Assembly (NCBI GenBank): GCA_965214995.1
Contig: CBDCCT010000002.1
Coordinates: 3,782,001-3,846,000 of the forward strand
Reading direction: 5' to 3'
DNA: 64,000 nucleotides
Source of the DNA: CBDCCT01 sp965214995
Lineage (GTDB): Bacteria > Deinococcota > Deinococci > Deinococcales > Trueperaceae
Position numbers and translations under genes: made by a program. Each line of letters opens with the position of its first letter. Position 1 is the first letter of the stretch. Positions 16,774 through 25,082 of the stretch are shown piece by piece. Under the pieces are notes generated by a model. It saw only the letters and a program-made list of their open reading frames with translations. It ran no database searches and was not told the origin of the DNA.

Positions 16774-17120
16774 CTTTTGTTGCTGATGAGGGTGTGGACG
16801 GCGCTATCATTACGAAGCTGAGAGAAGAACATGACGTTCTCTATGTTGCCGATATGTCACCCGGTATCTCCGACGATGAAGTTTTAGACCAGGCAAACGA
16901 TAAGCAAGCGTTGCTCATAACGGAAGACAAAGACTTTGGCGAGCTGGTGTTTCGACTCGGACGCATCCACAGAGGCGTGGTTCTTCTGAGGCTTAACGGC
17001 CTGAGTTCTGGGTTGAAGGCGAAGATAGTTGCTGAGACCTTTCGGACATACGGCGCTGAAATGACAGATGCTTTCACGGTTGTCTCGCATGGTTCGGTAC
17101 GCATTCGCTCCAAACTGTGA
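16770..17120 (+). CDS. DUF5615 PIN-like toxin, normal start codon lost
   Basis: The frame from 16770 reads xTFVADEGVDGAIITKLREE, then MSPGISDDEVLDQAN and LLITEDKDFGELVFRLGR, all family hallmarks. The conserved N-terminal ADE acidic residues are encoded upstream of the first ordinary start codon (GTG 16794). The codon at the expected start is GTA, overlapping the antitoxin stop as GTAA. An ancestral GTGA overlap would supply both a GTG start and a TGA stop; one G-to-A change keeps the stop (TAA) but removes the start. Translation from GTG 16794 would make a protein without its acidic motif, so the toxin is probably crippled. Confidence 0.75.
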   Translation, partial: VTFVADEGVDGAIITKLREEHDVLYVADMSPGISDDEVLDQANDKQALLITEDKDFGELVFRLGRIHRGVVLLRLNGLSSGLKAKIVAETFRTYGAEMTDAFTVVSHGSVRIRSKL

Positions 17121-17167
17121 GCACAAATTTTTCTATCACCGAGTGCTTTGAGCACAAAACCTCTCAC

Positions 17168-18652
17168 CTAATCCAAAAGTCTTTTGAACCGCTCATACGC
17201 CTCGTTCCACGCCCTGCTCGAGCCCGGCTTATACCGCCTCCTCTCCACCGACGCTGCGACTGCCTTACGTCCCGCCGCTATGTCGGGCAGACGGCCCGTG
17301 GCAACGGCCTGCATCATGACGTTGCCCAGCGCGGTCGCCTCGACGGGCCCGGCGACCACCGCGCGCCCGCAGGCGTCGGCGGTAAACTGGTTGAGCAGGG
17401 TGTTCTGCGCGCCGCCCCCCACCACGCGGATGGTCGTTAGCTCGCGGTTGGTGAGCTTTTCCAGCGCTTCCACCACCCAGCGGTAACGCAGCGCAAGACT
17501 TTCTAAACAGCAGCGGACGGTTTCCCCCACGCTTTCCGGTTCCTCCTGTCCCGTGCGGCGGCAAAAGGCGCGCACCGCGCCCCGCATGTCGCCGGGGCTT
17601 AGGAAGTCCGCCGCGTCGGGGTCGATGAGGCTGCGAAAAGGCTCGGCGGCCTCGGCCAAGCCTAAAAGTTCTTCCCAGGTGTACGTCCTCCCCTCGCGCG
17701 CCCACTCGCGGCGGCTCTCCTGCAAAAGCCATAATCCCGCCACGTTTTTTAAGAGCCGGATGGTGCCCCCCACACCGCCCTCGTTGGTGACGTTGAGCAG
17801 TAAGGCCTTCTCGCTGAGGATGGGCTCCGGCACCTCGGCGCCCAGCAAGCTCCAGGTGCCCGAACTCAAAAAGGCGCTCTCAACGTCCAAGCCGGGAATC
17901 GCCGCGACGGCGTTCGCCGTGTCGTGGCTCCCGGTGGCGATAACGGGGACGGAGCCTTTGAGCCCGACTTCTTCTTTGAGGGGGGGCAGCATCTCACCCA
18001 AAACGGTTCCGGGGGGGACGAGTTCGGGGAAGATATGACCGGGGAGCCCTAAGCGCTCGAGCACCTTCACCGCCCAGGAGCGCTCCCTCGCATCAAGAAG
18101 CCCGCTCGTCGAGGCGTCCGTGTATTCCACGCATTTGCGCCCCGTGAGCCAGTAGTGAAAAAGGTCGGGCATCATCAGGAGCGTGCGGGCGCGCTCTAAA
18201 AGCGGGTCATGCGTCTCTACGCTGCTCAGGAGTTGAAACATGGTGTTTATCTGCATGAACTGAATTCCGGTACGCGCGTAAAGCTCCCCCTTTGGCACCC
18301 GCTCGAAAGCGCGCGTCATCATCCCGTCCGTGCGCGCGTCCCGGTAATGGTAGGGAAGGCCGAGGAGTTCGCCCGACGCGCCTAACAGCGCGTAGTCCAC
18401 GCCCCAGGTGTCGACGCTCACGCCCGCCAAGGGCGCGTCGGTTGCGCGTGTGTACGCCCGCAGCCCCGCTTTTATCTCCGCCCACAGCCCACGCACGTCC
18501 CAGTGAAGATGTCCCGACACGGTCAAGGGGCCGTTGTCAAAGCGGTGGAGCTCGCGTAGGCGAAAGCTCGAGCCATCCCACCCGCCCCACACCACGCGGC
18601 CGCTCGAGGCGCCCAGATCGACCGCGAGGAAATTGGCCTCGTCCGCGCTCAC
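17168..18652 (-). CDS. rhaB: Rhamnulokinase RhaB
   Basis: 494-residue FGGY kinase phosphorylating L-rhamnulose. It has FLAVDLGASSGRVVWGGWDG at the phosphate loop, VSVDTWGVDYALLG, GIQFMQINTMFQL, PVIATGSHDTANAVAAIPG and FLSSGTWSLLGAE, all typical of RhaB. C-terminal GGGAQNTLLNQFTADACGR binds the adenine. The start overlaps the upstream aldolase stop (GTGA). A diverged copy of its last ~58 bp lies at 16434-16491. No rhamnose isomerase is present in the window. Confidence 0.93.
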   Translation of the reverse strand: MSADEANFLAVDLGASSGRVVWGGWDGSSFRLRELHRFDNGPLTVSGHLHWDVRGLWAEIKAGLRAYTRATDAPLAGVSVDTWGVDYALLGASGELLGLPYHYRDARTDGMMTRAFERVPKGELYARTGIQFMQINTMFQLLSSVETHDPLLERARTLLMMPDLFHYWLTGRKCVEYTDASTSGLLDARERSWAVKVLERLGLPGHIFPELVPPGTVLGEMLPPLKEEVGLKGSVPVIATGSHDTANAVAAIPGLDVESAFLSSGTWSLLGAEVPEPILSEKALLLNVTNEGGVGGTIRLLKNVAGLWLLQESRREWAREGRTYTWEELLGLAEAAEPFRSLIDPDAADFLSPGDMRGAVRAFCRRTGQEEPESVGETVRCCLESLALRYRWVVEALEKLTNRELTTIRVVGGGAQNTLLNQFTADACGRAVVAGPVEATALGNVMMQAVATGRLPDIAAGRKAVAASVERRRYKPGSSRAWNEAYERFKRLLD

Positions 18653-19401
18653 TTGGAAAGTTCCCGGCGGCGGTAGTGTTCGTCCAAGCGGTTGTCAATC
18701 CGGTCGGCATCCACGTTTGAAAGGTAGCGGGGTCCGCCCGTCAAAAAGGTGCCGAGCAGCGTTTTGGCCCATTTGTCCGCCATCAGCATGATGTTTAGGA
18801 CTTCTTTGGCGCTCCCTCCCAGCGCGACGGGGCCGTGGTTCTCCATGAGCAGGAGCTTGGGAGGGGTGCCGCAAACGTCCTTAAAGCGCCGCAGTTCCTC
18901 CTGCACGAGCTTGGCGAGCGCGAAGCCGGGGTCCACGTAGGGCACGACCGCGGGCGCGCGCCCGCAGACCACGATGGCGTCGGGGAAGATGTGCTTACGA
19001 AAGGGCTCCGCGCCCCGCTGGCTACAGAGCACCGCGTTGACCGAGACCGTGTGCGTGTGGCCCACCCACGCGGCCTCGCCCTCGGTCAAACAGAGCGCGT
19101 GCAAGAAGGTCTCAACCGAGGGTTTTTTATGGCCGGGGTCAGCGAGCGCGTCCACCAGAAACGCTTCAATTTCCTCCTCGCTCATCGCGCTCTGTTGAAA
19201 TCCCGCTAGGACTCTTTTTAGATCCACCCGGCTCACGTCTTTTTCTTGAAGCGTCCCCAGCGAACTCCCCGACGCCTTGATGAAGAAGGTGGTTTCGTCC
19301 GCCCGCGCGCTCACGTTGCCCTCGCCCAAAATGGCGAGTCCGCGCGACTCCAAGCCCAGGGCGTGAGAAAGTTCCAAGAGCTCGCTAAGCGTTTCGTCCA
19401 T
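18649..19401 (-). CDS. Class II aldolase, likely rhamnulose-1-phosphate aldolase-type
   Basis: 250 residues from the ATG at 19401, which has GAGGAGGT six bases upstream. Class II aldolase/adducin features are GEGNVSARADETTFFIKASGSS, the zinc-binding GHTHTVSVNAV and a late MENHGPVALGG. The C-terminal LSNVDADRIDNRLDEHYRRR is unlike short RhaD forms, so the exact substrate is uncertain. Its coupling to rhaB argues for cleavage of L-rhamnulose 1-phosphate to DHAP and lactaldehyde. Confidence 0.82.
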   Translation of the reverse strand: MDETLSELLELSHALGLESRGLAILGEGNVSARADETTFFIKASGSSLGTLQEKDVSRVDLKRVLAGFQQSAMSEEEIEAFLVDALADPGHKKPSVETFLHALCLTEGEAAWVGHTHTVSVNAVLCSQRGAEPFRKHIFPDAIVVCGRAPAVVPYVDPGFALAKLVQEELRRFKDVCGTPPKLLLMENHGPVALGGSAKEVLNIMLMADKWAKTLLGTFLTGGPRYLSNVDADRIDNRLDEHYRRRELSK

Positions 19402-19492
19402 AGAAGACCTCCTCGAGAGAGGCCAGCGTATCACGAGGAGGCGGAGGCACCATTAGGATGAGACCCGGAAGAAATAAATCTTAAATAAATAA

Positions 19493-19515
19493 TTCACAAA
19501 TATAAACTTTGTGAA
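19493..19515 (-). promoter_or_regulatory. Palindromic operator upstream of the rhamnose operon
   Basis: Perfect TTCACAAA-TATAAAC-TTTGTGAA palindrome in an A+T-rich patch 92 bp before the aldolase start. Size and symmetry suit a dimeric repressor of sugar catabolism. No regulator of this operon is visible in the window. The patch also lies next to the recombinase 3' end, so a role there is possible. Confidence 0.6.
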
Positions 19516-19608
19516 AACAATCTTTTTAAAGGTTCGTCAGCCCTGAACCTCGAGCTGTCTCTCACAGCGGGGGTGGCTTCAGTTTACAGCCCTACCGCCC
19601 GCCCCCAT

Positions 19609-20880
19609 CTACTCGCCTTGCTCAGAGCCGGTCAAATTGAGGCCGGGGGAGAGGCGGCGCGCTCTGAGCTGCCAGGTGTGGCGTTGCGCCTCGCTCAGGC
19701 TCAAGAATAGGAGTCGGCCGAGCGCGTTGACGCCCTCGTCGCGGTTTTCAAGGAGGCGCGCCTCGAGCGCCCGCTTCTGCCGCGCCCGGCCCAGCGCCCC
19801 CTCCGCCGCCGCCTTGGACGAGCCCAGCCCGTAGATGGCGGTGGTCTTGATGTCGCTGTGGCCCAAAATGCGCGAGAGCGTAAAAAGCGGCAGCACCTTG
19901 TGCATCTCGCTCCCAAAGGTGTGGCGGAACGAGTGGAGCGCCCGGTAGCCGCGCCCCTTGCCCGTGCGCGGGTCGGTGCCGCCAAAGGTTCGTTTGCAGA
20001 GCTCGTCGATGCGGTAGCGCAGCCCGGCGTCGGTAAAGGGGCCCAGGCCGCGGTAGGCGCGCACCAGCACGAGCGGGTGCGCGTCCTCGCGGCGGTCCGC
20101 GTGCTCCAAGAGCGCGACGATGAGCAGGTCCGCGAGCGGCGCGAAGCGCGGTTTGTCGCCCTTGCCGCGGAGCTTGGCGAGCCCGTCGTCCAAGCTCAGC
20201 GCGTCCCACGTGAGGCTCAGCGCCTCGCTCGCGCGCAGCCCGGCGAGCACGGTGAGGAGCACGATGAGCAGGTCCGTCGTGTCGTCTTCAGAGGCGGCGG
20301 CCCGGAAAAGCGCTACCACGTCCTCCAGGGTGTACGCCTCCCTTTTGTCCTCGGCGCGTTTCACGTCGCCCGTCACGCCGGGCCGGTCGAAGGGATTGTC
20401 GCTGTGGTAGAGCCCGCACCAGCGCAGCGCCTCGTAAAAGTGTTTGCCCACCGCCACGCGTTTTAATATGGTGCTTTCTTTGAGGGGCGCGACCAGAAAA
20501 GCCTTGGGGTCGCCTGGGTCGCGCACGCCCGCCTCGAGCTCGCGCACGTAGAGCTTGGCGTCGTCGGGCCCCGCCTTGAGAAGCGCTTTGCCCGACCAGG
20601 CGTCGAGCAGCGCGAGGAGCGCGAAGCGGTAGGCCCTAAGCGTCAGGGCGCTCACGCTGCTGCCTTTCTGTCCTTCTTTTTTGAGATAGGCTTCGGTGAG
20701 GCTCCAGAGCGCGTCGTCTTCCCGGGCCTCGAGCGCGCGCGCGGCCTCACGTTTCCGTTCGGCGGGCGAAAGCTCGAGCCACTCTTTGAGTGCGTTTCGC
20801 CGCACGGCCAGTTGGGTGCTGTTGTTGGCTCGAGTTGCTACATCCTTATATTTGTGGGAACTCACGCTGTACGATAACAT
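19609..20880 (-). CDS. Tyrosine recombinase/phage-type integrase
   Basis: 423 residues: an N-terminal SAM-like core-binding region (~60-170) and a catalytic domain with GLRASEALSLTWDAL (first Arg), HSFRHTFGSEMH (His-x-x-Arg), LGHSDIKTTAIYGLG (His and the nucleophile Tyr). All catalytic residues are present. The start is uncertain; a GTG at 20865 is an alternative. No excisionase, tRNA or phage genes lie next to it. It may be a stand-alone lineage recombinase or the remains of an integrated element. Confidence 0.88.
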   Translation of the reverse strand: MLSYSVSSHKYKDVATRANNSTQLAVRRNALKEWLELSPAERKREAARALEAREDDALWSLTEAYLKKEGQKGSSVSALTLRAYRFALLALLDAWSGKALLKAGPDDAKLYVRELEAGVRDPGDPKAFLVAPLKESTILKRVAVGKHFYEALRWCGLYHSDNPFDRPGVTGDVKRAEDKREAYTLEDVVALFRAAASEDDTTDLLIVLLTVLAGLRASEALSLTWDALSLDDGLAKLRGKGDKPRFAPLADLLIVALLEHADRREDAHPLVLVRAYRGLGPFTDAGLRYRIDELCKRTFGGTDPRTGKGRGYRALHSFRHTFGSEMHKVLPLFTLSRILGHSDIKTTAIYGLGSSKAAAEGALGRARQKRALEARLLENRDEGVNALGRLLFLSLSEAQRHTWQLRARRLSPGLNLTGSEQGE

Positions 20881-20899
20881 TTAACGAGTTTAGTAGCTA

Positions 20900-20928
20900 T
20901 CTTTGGAGAAGGTAGCATTCTCCAAAGA
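20900..20928. repeat. Inverted repeat in the recombinase-PadR intergenic region
   Basis: Perfect 11-bp stem TCTTTGGAGAA / TTCTCCAAAGA with a 7-nt loop, 20 bp upstream of the recombinase start. It could be a recombinase binding site (inverted arms around a ~7-bp core fit a crossover site) or an operator. The rest of 20881-21181 shows no gene. Confidence 0.55.
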
Positions 20929-21181
20929 CTTGTGCCAGAGGCTGTTAGGGTGCCTCAGCTCGAGCCGCGTCGGGATGAGCCTCTCGCCGCGGTAGCGGTC
21001 TGCCGCATTTGCGCTTCGGTCGGGTTCTGCTCGCTCCTATAGAACCGTCTTTCTAAACGCGGTAGGTCACTAAAGGTCCAAGCCGACGCTAAGGTTCGCC
21101 CCCTTACCCTGCGCCTTCAGCTAGGATCTCCCGGTAAACCGCTGATACGCGAGTCGGTGCAGCGCGGTATGCTTCTATGGG

Positions 21182-21745
21182 ATGGCCCGTACTAACCGCA
21201 CCCAATACGCCATTCTCGGCTTTTTAGCGAGTGAGTCCGGCACAGGTTACGATATCCGTACCTGGCTCGAGGGCATCAGCAGCATGTGGCACGAAAGCTA
21301 CGGGCAAATCTACCCGACGCTCAAACGTCTGACGGACGAGGACCTGGTAACGCGCTCGGTCACCGACGGTGCGAAAGGCTCTGACAAGTACGTTTACTAT
21401 ATTACCGAAAAGGGACGCGAGGCGCTTACCGATTGGCTGAACGAGCCCGTTTACTTCGCGCCGCCCCGTAACGAAATGTTGTTGCGCGTCTATTTCGCCA
21501 AACACGTTGGTAAAGAGGTTCTGATAGCGCAACTCCTACGTTACCGCGAGGTGGTGCAGGCAAGCCATGACTGGTGTACGGAACTCGAGAAAAAATACGT
21601 CGTTGACGAGACGCCCCTCGTCTCCTCGGACCACGCGTTCATGACCATCAGTCACGGGCTTTACGTCACCAGGGCGCAGCTTGAGTGGTGCGACGACATG
21701 CTGATGCGGTTGCAGTATGAAAGCCAAGCTGAATCTTATAGCTAA
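21182..21745 (+). CDS. PadR-family transcriptional regulator
   Basis: 187 residues with the PadR winged helix: AILGFLASESGTGYDIRTWLEG, WHESYGQIYPTLKRLTDEDLV and KYVYYITEKGREAL, then a C-terminal helical dimerisation part (NEMLLRVYFAKHVGKE...). TATGCT at 21168-21173 lies 8 nt before the ATG, again suggesting a leaderless message. Targets are unknown; there is no obvious transporter next to it. Confidence 0.9.
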   Translation: MARTNRTQYAILGFLASESGTGYDIRTWLEGISSMWHESYGQIYPTLKRLTDEDLVTRSVTDGAKGSDKYVYYITEKGREALTDWLNEPVYFAPPRNEMLLRVYFAKHVGKEVLIAQLLRYREVVQASHDWCTELEKKYVVDETPLVSSDHAFMTISHGLYVTRAQLEWCDDMLMRLQYESQAESYS

Positions 21746-21823
21746 TGGCTGCTAAACTCCGTGAACGTTCTGGTAATATTGGCTTCGGTCCTGACTTTTG
21801 AGCTTTCACCGCCAGACAGCCGT

Positions 21824-22873
21824 TTAACCCACCAGCGCGTTTTCAGTCTCACGCCAAGGACACACAGTCAAGGGCACGTCGCGGTGCCAGTCCCAAACGC
21901 CCTGTACGTCAATGAGCACGTCCATACTCCAGACCAGTTCGTTGTTGTTGGCGACAAAGGTGTAGGGCGCGTCCAAAGGAATCCGAAACTGCTCACTTAC
22001 CTTTACCGGCTCGTTCAGGGTGAGCGTCCGCTGCGTCAGGCTCGTGCGCGTTTCCTCATAGACCTTGTGCCGGTGGGTCGTCTTGTTCGTACCGCTACCT
22101 TGCACCACCCGCTCGTGAGCTTTGAGGACGAAACAAAGACGTTCGAGCTGCACTTCCCTTGTCGGCACAAAGCCGACATCGCACTCGAGCGTATCGCCCG
22201 GGACGAGCTCGCGCCGACTGAGAGAGAGCGTCACCTCGCCCAGCCGCCGCGTTGCCAGCGCGTTCCTGACGCCGAGAAAGATACAGAACACGCCAGCGAG
22301 CACGAAAACCAGCGGAAACAGAGCGGCGGTGCTGCCGAGGCTGCCGAAAAACGCCAGGAAGACGACGAGCCCGACCGCGCTGAAGACAGCTCCAAAAAGC
22401 ACCAAGGGCCACGCTATCCCACGCCCTGGCAGCTCGCCACTCTCAGGAGGTTTATAGTCCGGTCCTAAACTCACCGGCATCCCGGTTGGCAGCAAGAGCA
22501 GTTCGGTTTCCGCCTTGGGGTCGAGAAAATTCGGCATGGTAGGCACGTCGAGCACGGCGCGTACGTACCAGTCGACGTTGAGGAGGTGACCTCGGTAGGT
22601 CAGCGGACCTGCCGGAGCGGTGAAGCCGAACGGCACGCTGTAGGTGCGCCCCGGCTCCAACCGTCTTTCGGTCAGGGCCAGCTTGTGGCGAATTGTTTCG
22701 CCGCTCGTCCGGTTGCCACGTCCGTGCGTGCGCCAGAAAAGCTCAACGGTCATCCCGCTCGGGTCAAGCGTGCGGTGCGGCGTCAGGCAAACCTTGCCGG
22801 TCACCTCGTCTCCCACAGCGTAAACGGCGTCGGGCTGGTCGAAAGAGAGCTGAACGTCACACGCTTGGAGCAT
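21824..22873 (-). CDS. Arrestin-like beta-sandwich protein with central membrane hairpin
   Basis: 349 residues. Residues 1-150 (VQLSFDQPDAVYAVGDEVTG, RTYSVPFGFTAPAGPLTYRG, LLNVDWYVRAVLDVP) look like an arrestin-type domain. Two hydrophobic helices follow at ~155-205, then a second domain (LSRRELVPGDTLECDVGF, LEWERY-like core, VWDWHRDVPLTV) of the same type. The ATG overlaps the stop of the upstream ATPase by one base (TGATG), so the two are coupled. Function unknown; assignment rests on pattern similarity alone. Confidence 0.55.
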   Translation of the reverse strand: MLQACDVQLSFDQPDAVYAVGDEVTGKVCLTPHRTLDPSGMTVELFWRTHGRGNRTSGETIRHKLALTERRLEPGRTYSVPFGFTAPAGPLTYRGHLLNVDWYVRAVLDVPTMPNFLDPKAETELLLLPTGMPVSLGPDYKPPESGELPGRGIAWPLVLFGAVFSAVGLVVFLAFFGSLGSTAALFPLVFVLAGVFCIFLGVRNALATRRLGEVTLSLSRRELVPGDTLECDVGFVPTREVQLERLCFVLKAHERVVQGSGTNKTTHRHKVYEETRTSLTQRTLTLNEPVKVSEQFRIPLDAPYTFVANNNELVWSMDVLIDVQGVWDWHRDVPLTVCPWRETENALVG

Positions 22874-23496
22874 CAGCCCAAGCGTACCGGGCCGGGCGTT
22901 TCCAGGCGCTGAAAAACCTCATAAAGATAGCCCTCCACGCCGCGCACGTCGTCGCCGAAGTGGTGGGTAAGAAACCGAACGCTTCCCGCCTCGAGGACCG
23001 GCACGGGACCCGGACCGCGTCTCGCGGCTTCGATACGGCGCGCCACTATCGCGCTCAGCCGCTGGGGCGAAAGACCGCGCAGCTCCAAGGTGCGGTGTTC
23101 TAAACCAGCCCACTTGAACTCGGCGCGGTGGTCCTCGTGCGTACCCACCACGAACGACGCGGGACGCCGGAAAAGGTGCCGACGCGCCCGCCCCGAAAAT
23201 CGCTGCGTCTCGTCAAGAAAGAGCAGGGGCGCGCTCGGCACGCGGGGGCGTGGTCCGCCTTCGGGATAGTGGCGGTAAGGCGCCTCGGGAAAGTGCTCAC
23301 GTAGGGCTAAAAGGTGCGTCGTCTTGCCGCGTCCACACTCGCCTATAACCTGTAGAACAAAGCCGGGTTGTCTAAGCCGCTCGCTATACCGCGCCGCATC
23401 CGCCCCCAAGACGGCCAGCCGCCCGCGCAGCTCGAGCGGAAGTTCGCCAAACGGGTTGCGCGTCAAGTTGAGGTGAGCGAAAGGCGGCGTAAGCAC
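22873..23496 (-). CDS. Small AAA-type ATPase
   Basis: 207 residues from GTG 23496. Walker A is VIGECGRGKTTHLLAL, Walker B PLLFLDETQRF, with a sensor-like FVVGTHEDH segment and a C-terminal helical lid. The size and the N-terminal HLNLTRNPFGE (compare ExeA/TniB-like ATPases) suggest a simple AAA switch protein. CACACT at 6 nt before the GTG could be the -10 of a leaderless promoter. It forms an operon with the arrestin-like membrane protein. Confidence 0.7.
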   Translation of the reverse strand: MLTPPFAHLNLTRNPFGELPLELRGRLAVLGADAARYSERLRQPGFVLQVIGECGRGKTTHLLALREHFPEAPYRHYPEGGPRPRVPSAPLLFLDETQRFSGRARRHLFRRPASFVVGTHEDHRAEFKWAGLEHRTLELRGLSPQRLSAIVARRIEAARRGPGPVPVLEAGSVRFLTHHFGDDVRGVEGYLYEVFQRLETPGPVRLG

Positions 23497-23678
23497 GGCT
23501 TTAGTGTGGCGTATTCGCGGCGCAGAACAAGTAAAGCTTTTTATGTTTACACATCTCTGCAAAAGATGCGTGGTCTCTCGCCTTAACCCTGTTCCTTATA
23601 TCCTTACAGTTTGTAGACACCTTTGAGACATTTTGCGGACGCTCCTTTTTTATGCTGCCTCCTGAAAGGAGCTAGACC

Positions 23679-24608
23679 ATGAAACATTTAGGGATGGTAG
23701 TGCTTGTAAGCTTGTTGATGCTGGGTTGCGCTCAGGAGAACACGGGGCAAGACCAAGGCGACCCGCCAGGCCAGGGCGGCGCGGCGCAGGAGTTCAGGGT
23801 AGGCGAAATCAGCTTTTCGGTTGACAGCCTCGAGGCCGGGGACGGCGGCGTCACCTTGAGCGTCACCGTGGCAAACGGCGGCAGCGAAGCCGTAAGCCTG
23901 AACCGGGAAAACCTCGAGCCGCTCCTGGTCAACGACAAGGGCGACATGGCCTTTGGCAGTCTGCCGGAGGGCGCGGAGGTGGCGGCGGGCGCGAGCGCGA
24001 GTTTCGACCTTAATTTCGCGGGGCTGTCGGGGGGCTTTTTTACGCTCGCCTTTAACGCGCCCAAAAACCTGATTATCTCCGGCCCCGGCGACTGGCCTGT
24101 TTACTACGTCGGGCCTATCCTCACCGATAGCGTCACCCGCGGCAGCCAGACGGGCAGCGCAGCGCTCGACTTAGCCGTGACGGGTGACTTAGCCGACACG
24201 GGCAAAAAGCTCGAGGCGCGCGTCAAAGGGGTCTCGTTAGCCGACGGTGACATCGTACTGACCGTGTTTTTAAGCCGCGAAGAGGGTGAAGATTTATCCG
24301 GCGTAACCAGCTTTGCCTATCTCGGCTCGGACTGTTACGCGCCTACCAGGATAAGCCTGACCGACGCCAACGGTACCGTCTACGTGCCCGACTACGGGGC
24401 GGGTCTCCTTGCGAACGCCCCCGAACTCAAGGTTTCAGACTCGGTCGGTGAGCCGAGCTATGAGGGCGAGTTGCACTTTGCGCCCCTTTTAGAGAGCAGC
24501 GCCGGCCCGCTGACGCTCAACTTCAACGCCTGCGCCGCGGACGCCGCCCAGGAAAGAGCGTACTCGCCGCCCCTGACGATAGAAGGCATTCCCCTGCCCG
24601 CTCAGTAA
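23679..24608 (+). CDS. Predicted lipoprotein
   Basis: 309 residues with a lipoprotein signal peptide: MKHLGMVVLVSLLMLGC, acylated Cys at residue 17, then a Gln/Gly-rich linker. The mature part has two beta-rich halves (SFSVDSLEAGDGGVTLSVTV..., LEARVKGVSLADGDIVLTVF...) like immunoglobulin-type domains. GAAAGGAGC precedes the ATG. No function recognised. An imperfect hairpin at 24629-24672 probably ends the transcript. Confidence 0.75.
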   Translation: MKHLGMVVLVSLLMLGCAQENTGQDQGDPPGQGGAAQEFRVGEISFSVDSLEAGDGGVTLSVTVANGGSEAVSLNRENLEPLLVNDKGDMAFGSLPEGAEVAAGASASFDLNFAGLSGGFFTLAFNAPKNLIISGPGDWPVYYVGPILTDSVTRGSQTGSAALDLAVTGDLADTGKKLEARVKGVSLADGDIVLTVFLSREEGEDLSGVTSFAYLGSDCYAPTRISLTDANGTVYVPDYGAGLLANAPELKVSDSVGEPSYEGELHFAPLLESSAGPLTLNFNACAADAAQERAYSPPLTIEGIPLPAQ

Positions 24609-24628
24609 GCACGAAAGGGAGGTGTTCT

Positions 24629-24672
24629 CAGTCGTCAGCTTAGCTAGCTCGAGAGCTTTTGGCTGACGGCTG
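24629..24672 (+). terminator. Hairpin terminator candidate after the lipoprotein
   Basis: CAGTCGTCAGC (24629-24639) pairs with GCTGACGGCTG (24662-24672) with one G-U pair; the loop contains a smaller AGCT-CGAG-AGCT stem. GGCCTTTAC follows, a weak T-run. Confidence 0.5.
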
Positions 24673-24732
24673 GGCCTTTACAAGGTTGAGTCGCTGCTTA
24701 CAGAAGCTTGACCCTCACGTTGGGTAGGTCTT

Positions 24733-24921
24733 ATGACGGACGCTGACAAAACCGACTACTGCTCGTTCGTCGTGCGCTTCTGGCTCGAGCCTAGGCGGGG
24801 CTGGCTGGCCGAACTCGAGCACTTGCAAAGTGGCGCGAAAGAGCCGCTAAAGGCCGCCCCCGACATCGTGATGTTTCTAAAAAAGCACGATGCTCCCTTA
24901 GAGGCTCTGAGCACCGAGTAG
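24733..24921 (+). CDS. Small conserved-looking hypothetical protein
   Basis: 62 residues: MTDADKTDYCSFVVRFWLEP, WLAELEHLQSGAKEPLKAAP, IVMFLKKHDA. The FVVRxWLEP ... GELxHxQSG ... FL layout recalls a small family in bacteria where it resembles a truncated ligand-binding fold, but I cannot name it. It stands alone between two transcripts. Confidence 0.5.
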   Translation: MTDADKTDYCSFVVRFWLEPRRGWLAELEHLQSGAKEPLKAAPDIVMFLKKHDAPLEALSTE

Positions 24922-25082
24922 CTTTTGTAGGCGTTTTGAACAGAGCTGACGCCGGACCTCTAAAAACTCCCTTGTACTTTCTGAGTTTTTATCATATCTT
25001 TAAGATATAAAGCAGCGTTGAGGCATTAAAGTGCGAGTTCCTCAGCAGTTGTCCGACAGTCAGCTTCAAACGGAGGTTGGTC

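Noticed and set aside
16794..17120. Accepting GTG 16794 as the natural DUF5615 start
   Set aside because: It would omit the conserved ADE acids encoded just upstream in the same frame, so it is listed as a lost start instead.
19609..20880. Integron integrase acting on the R repeats
   Set aside because: The recombinase lies 33 kb away and I see no integron-specific extra domain; the link is not supported.
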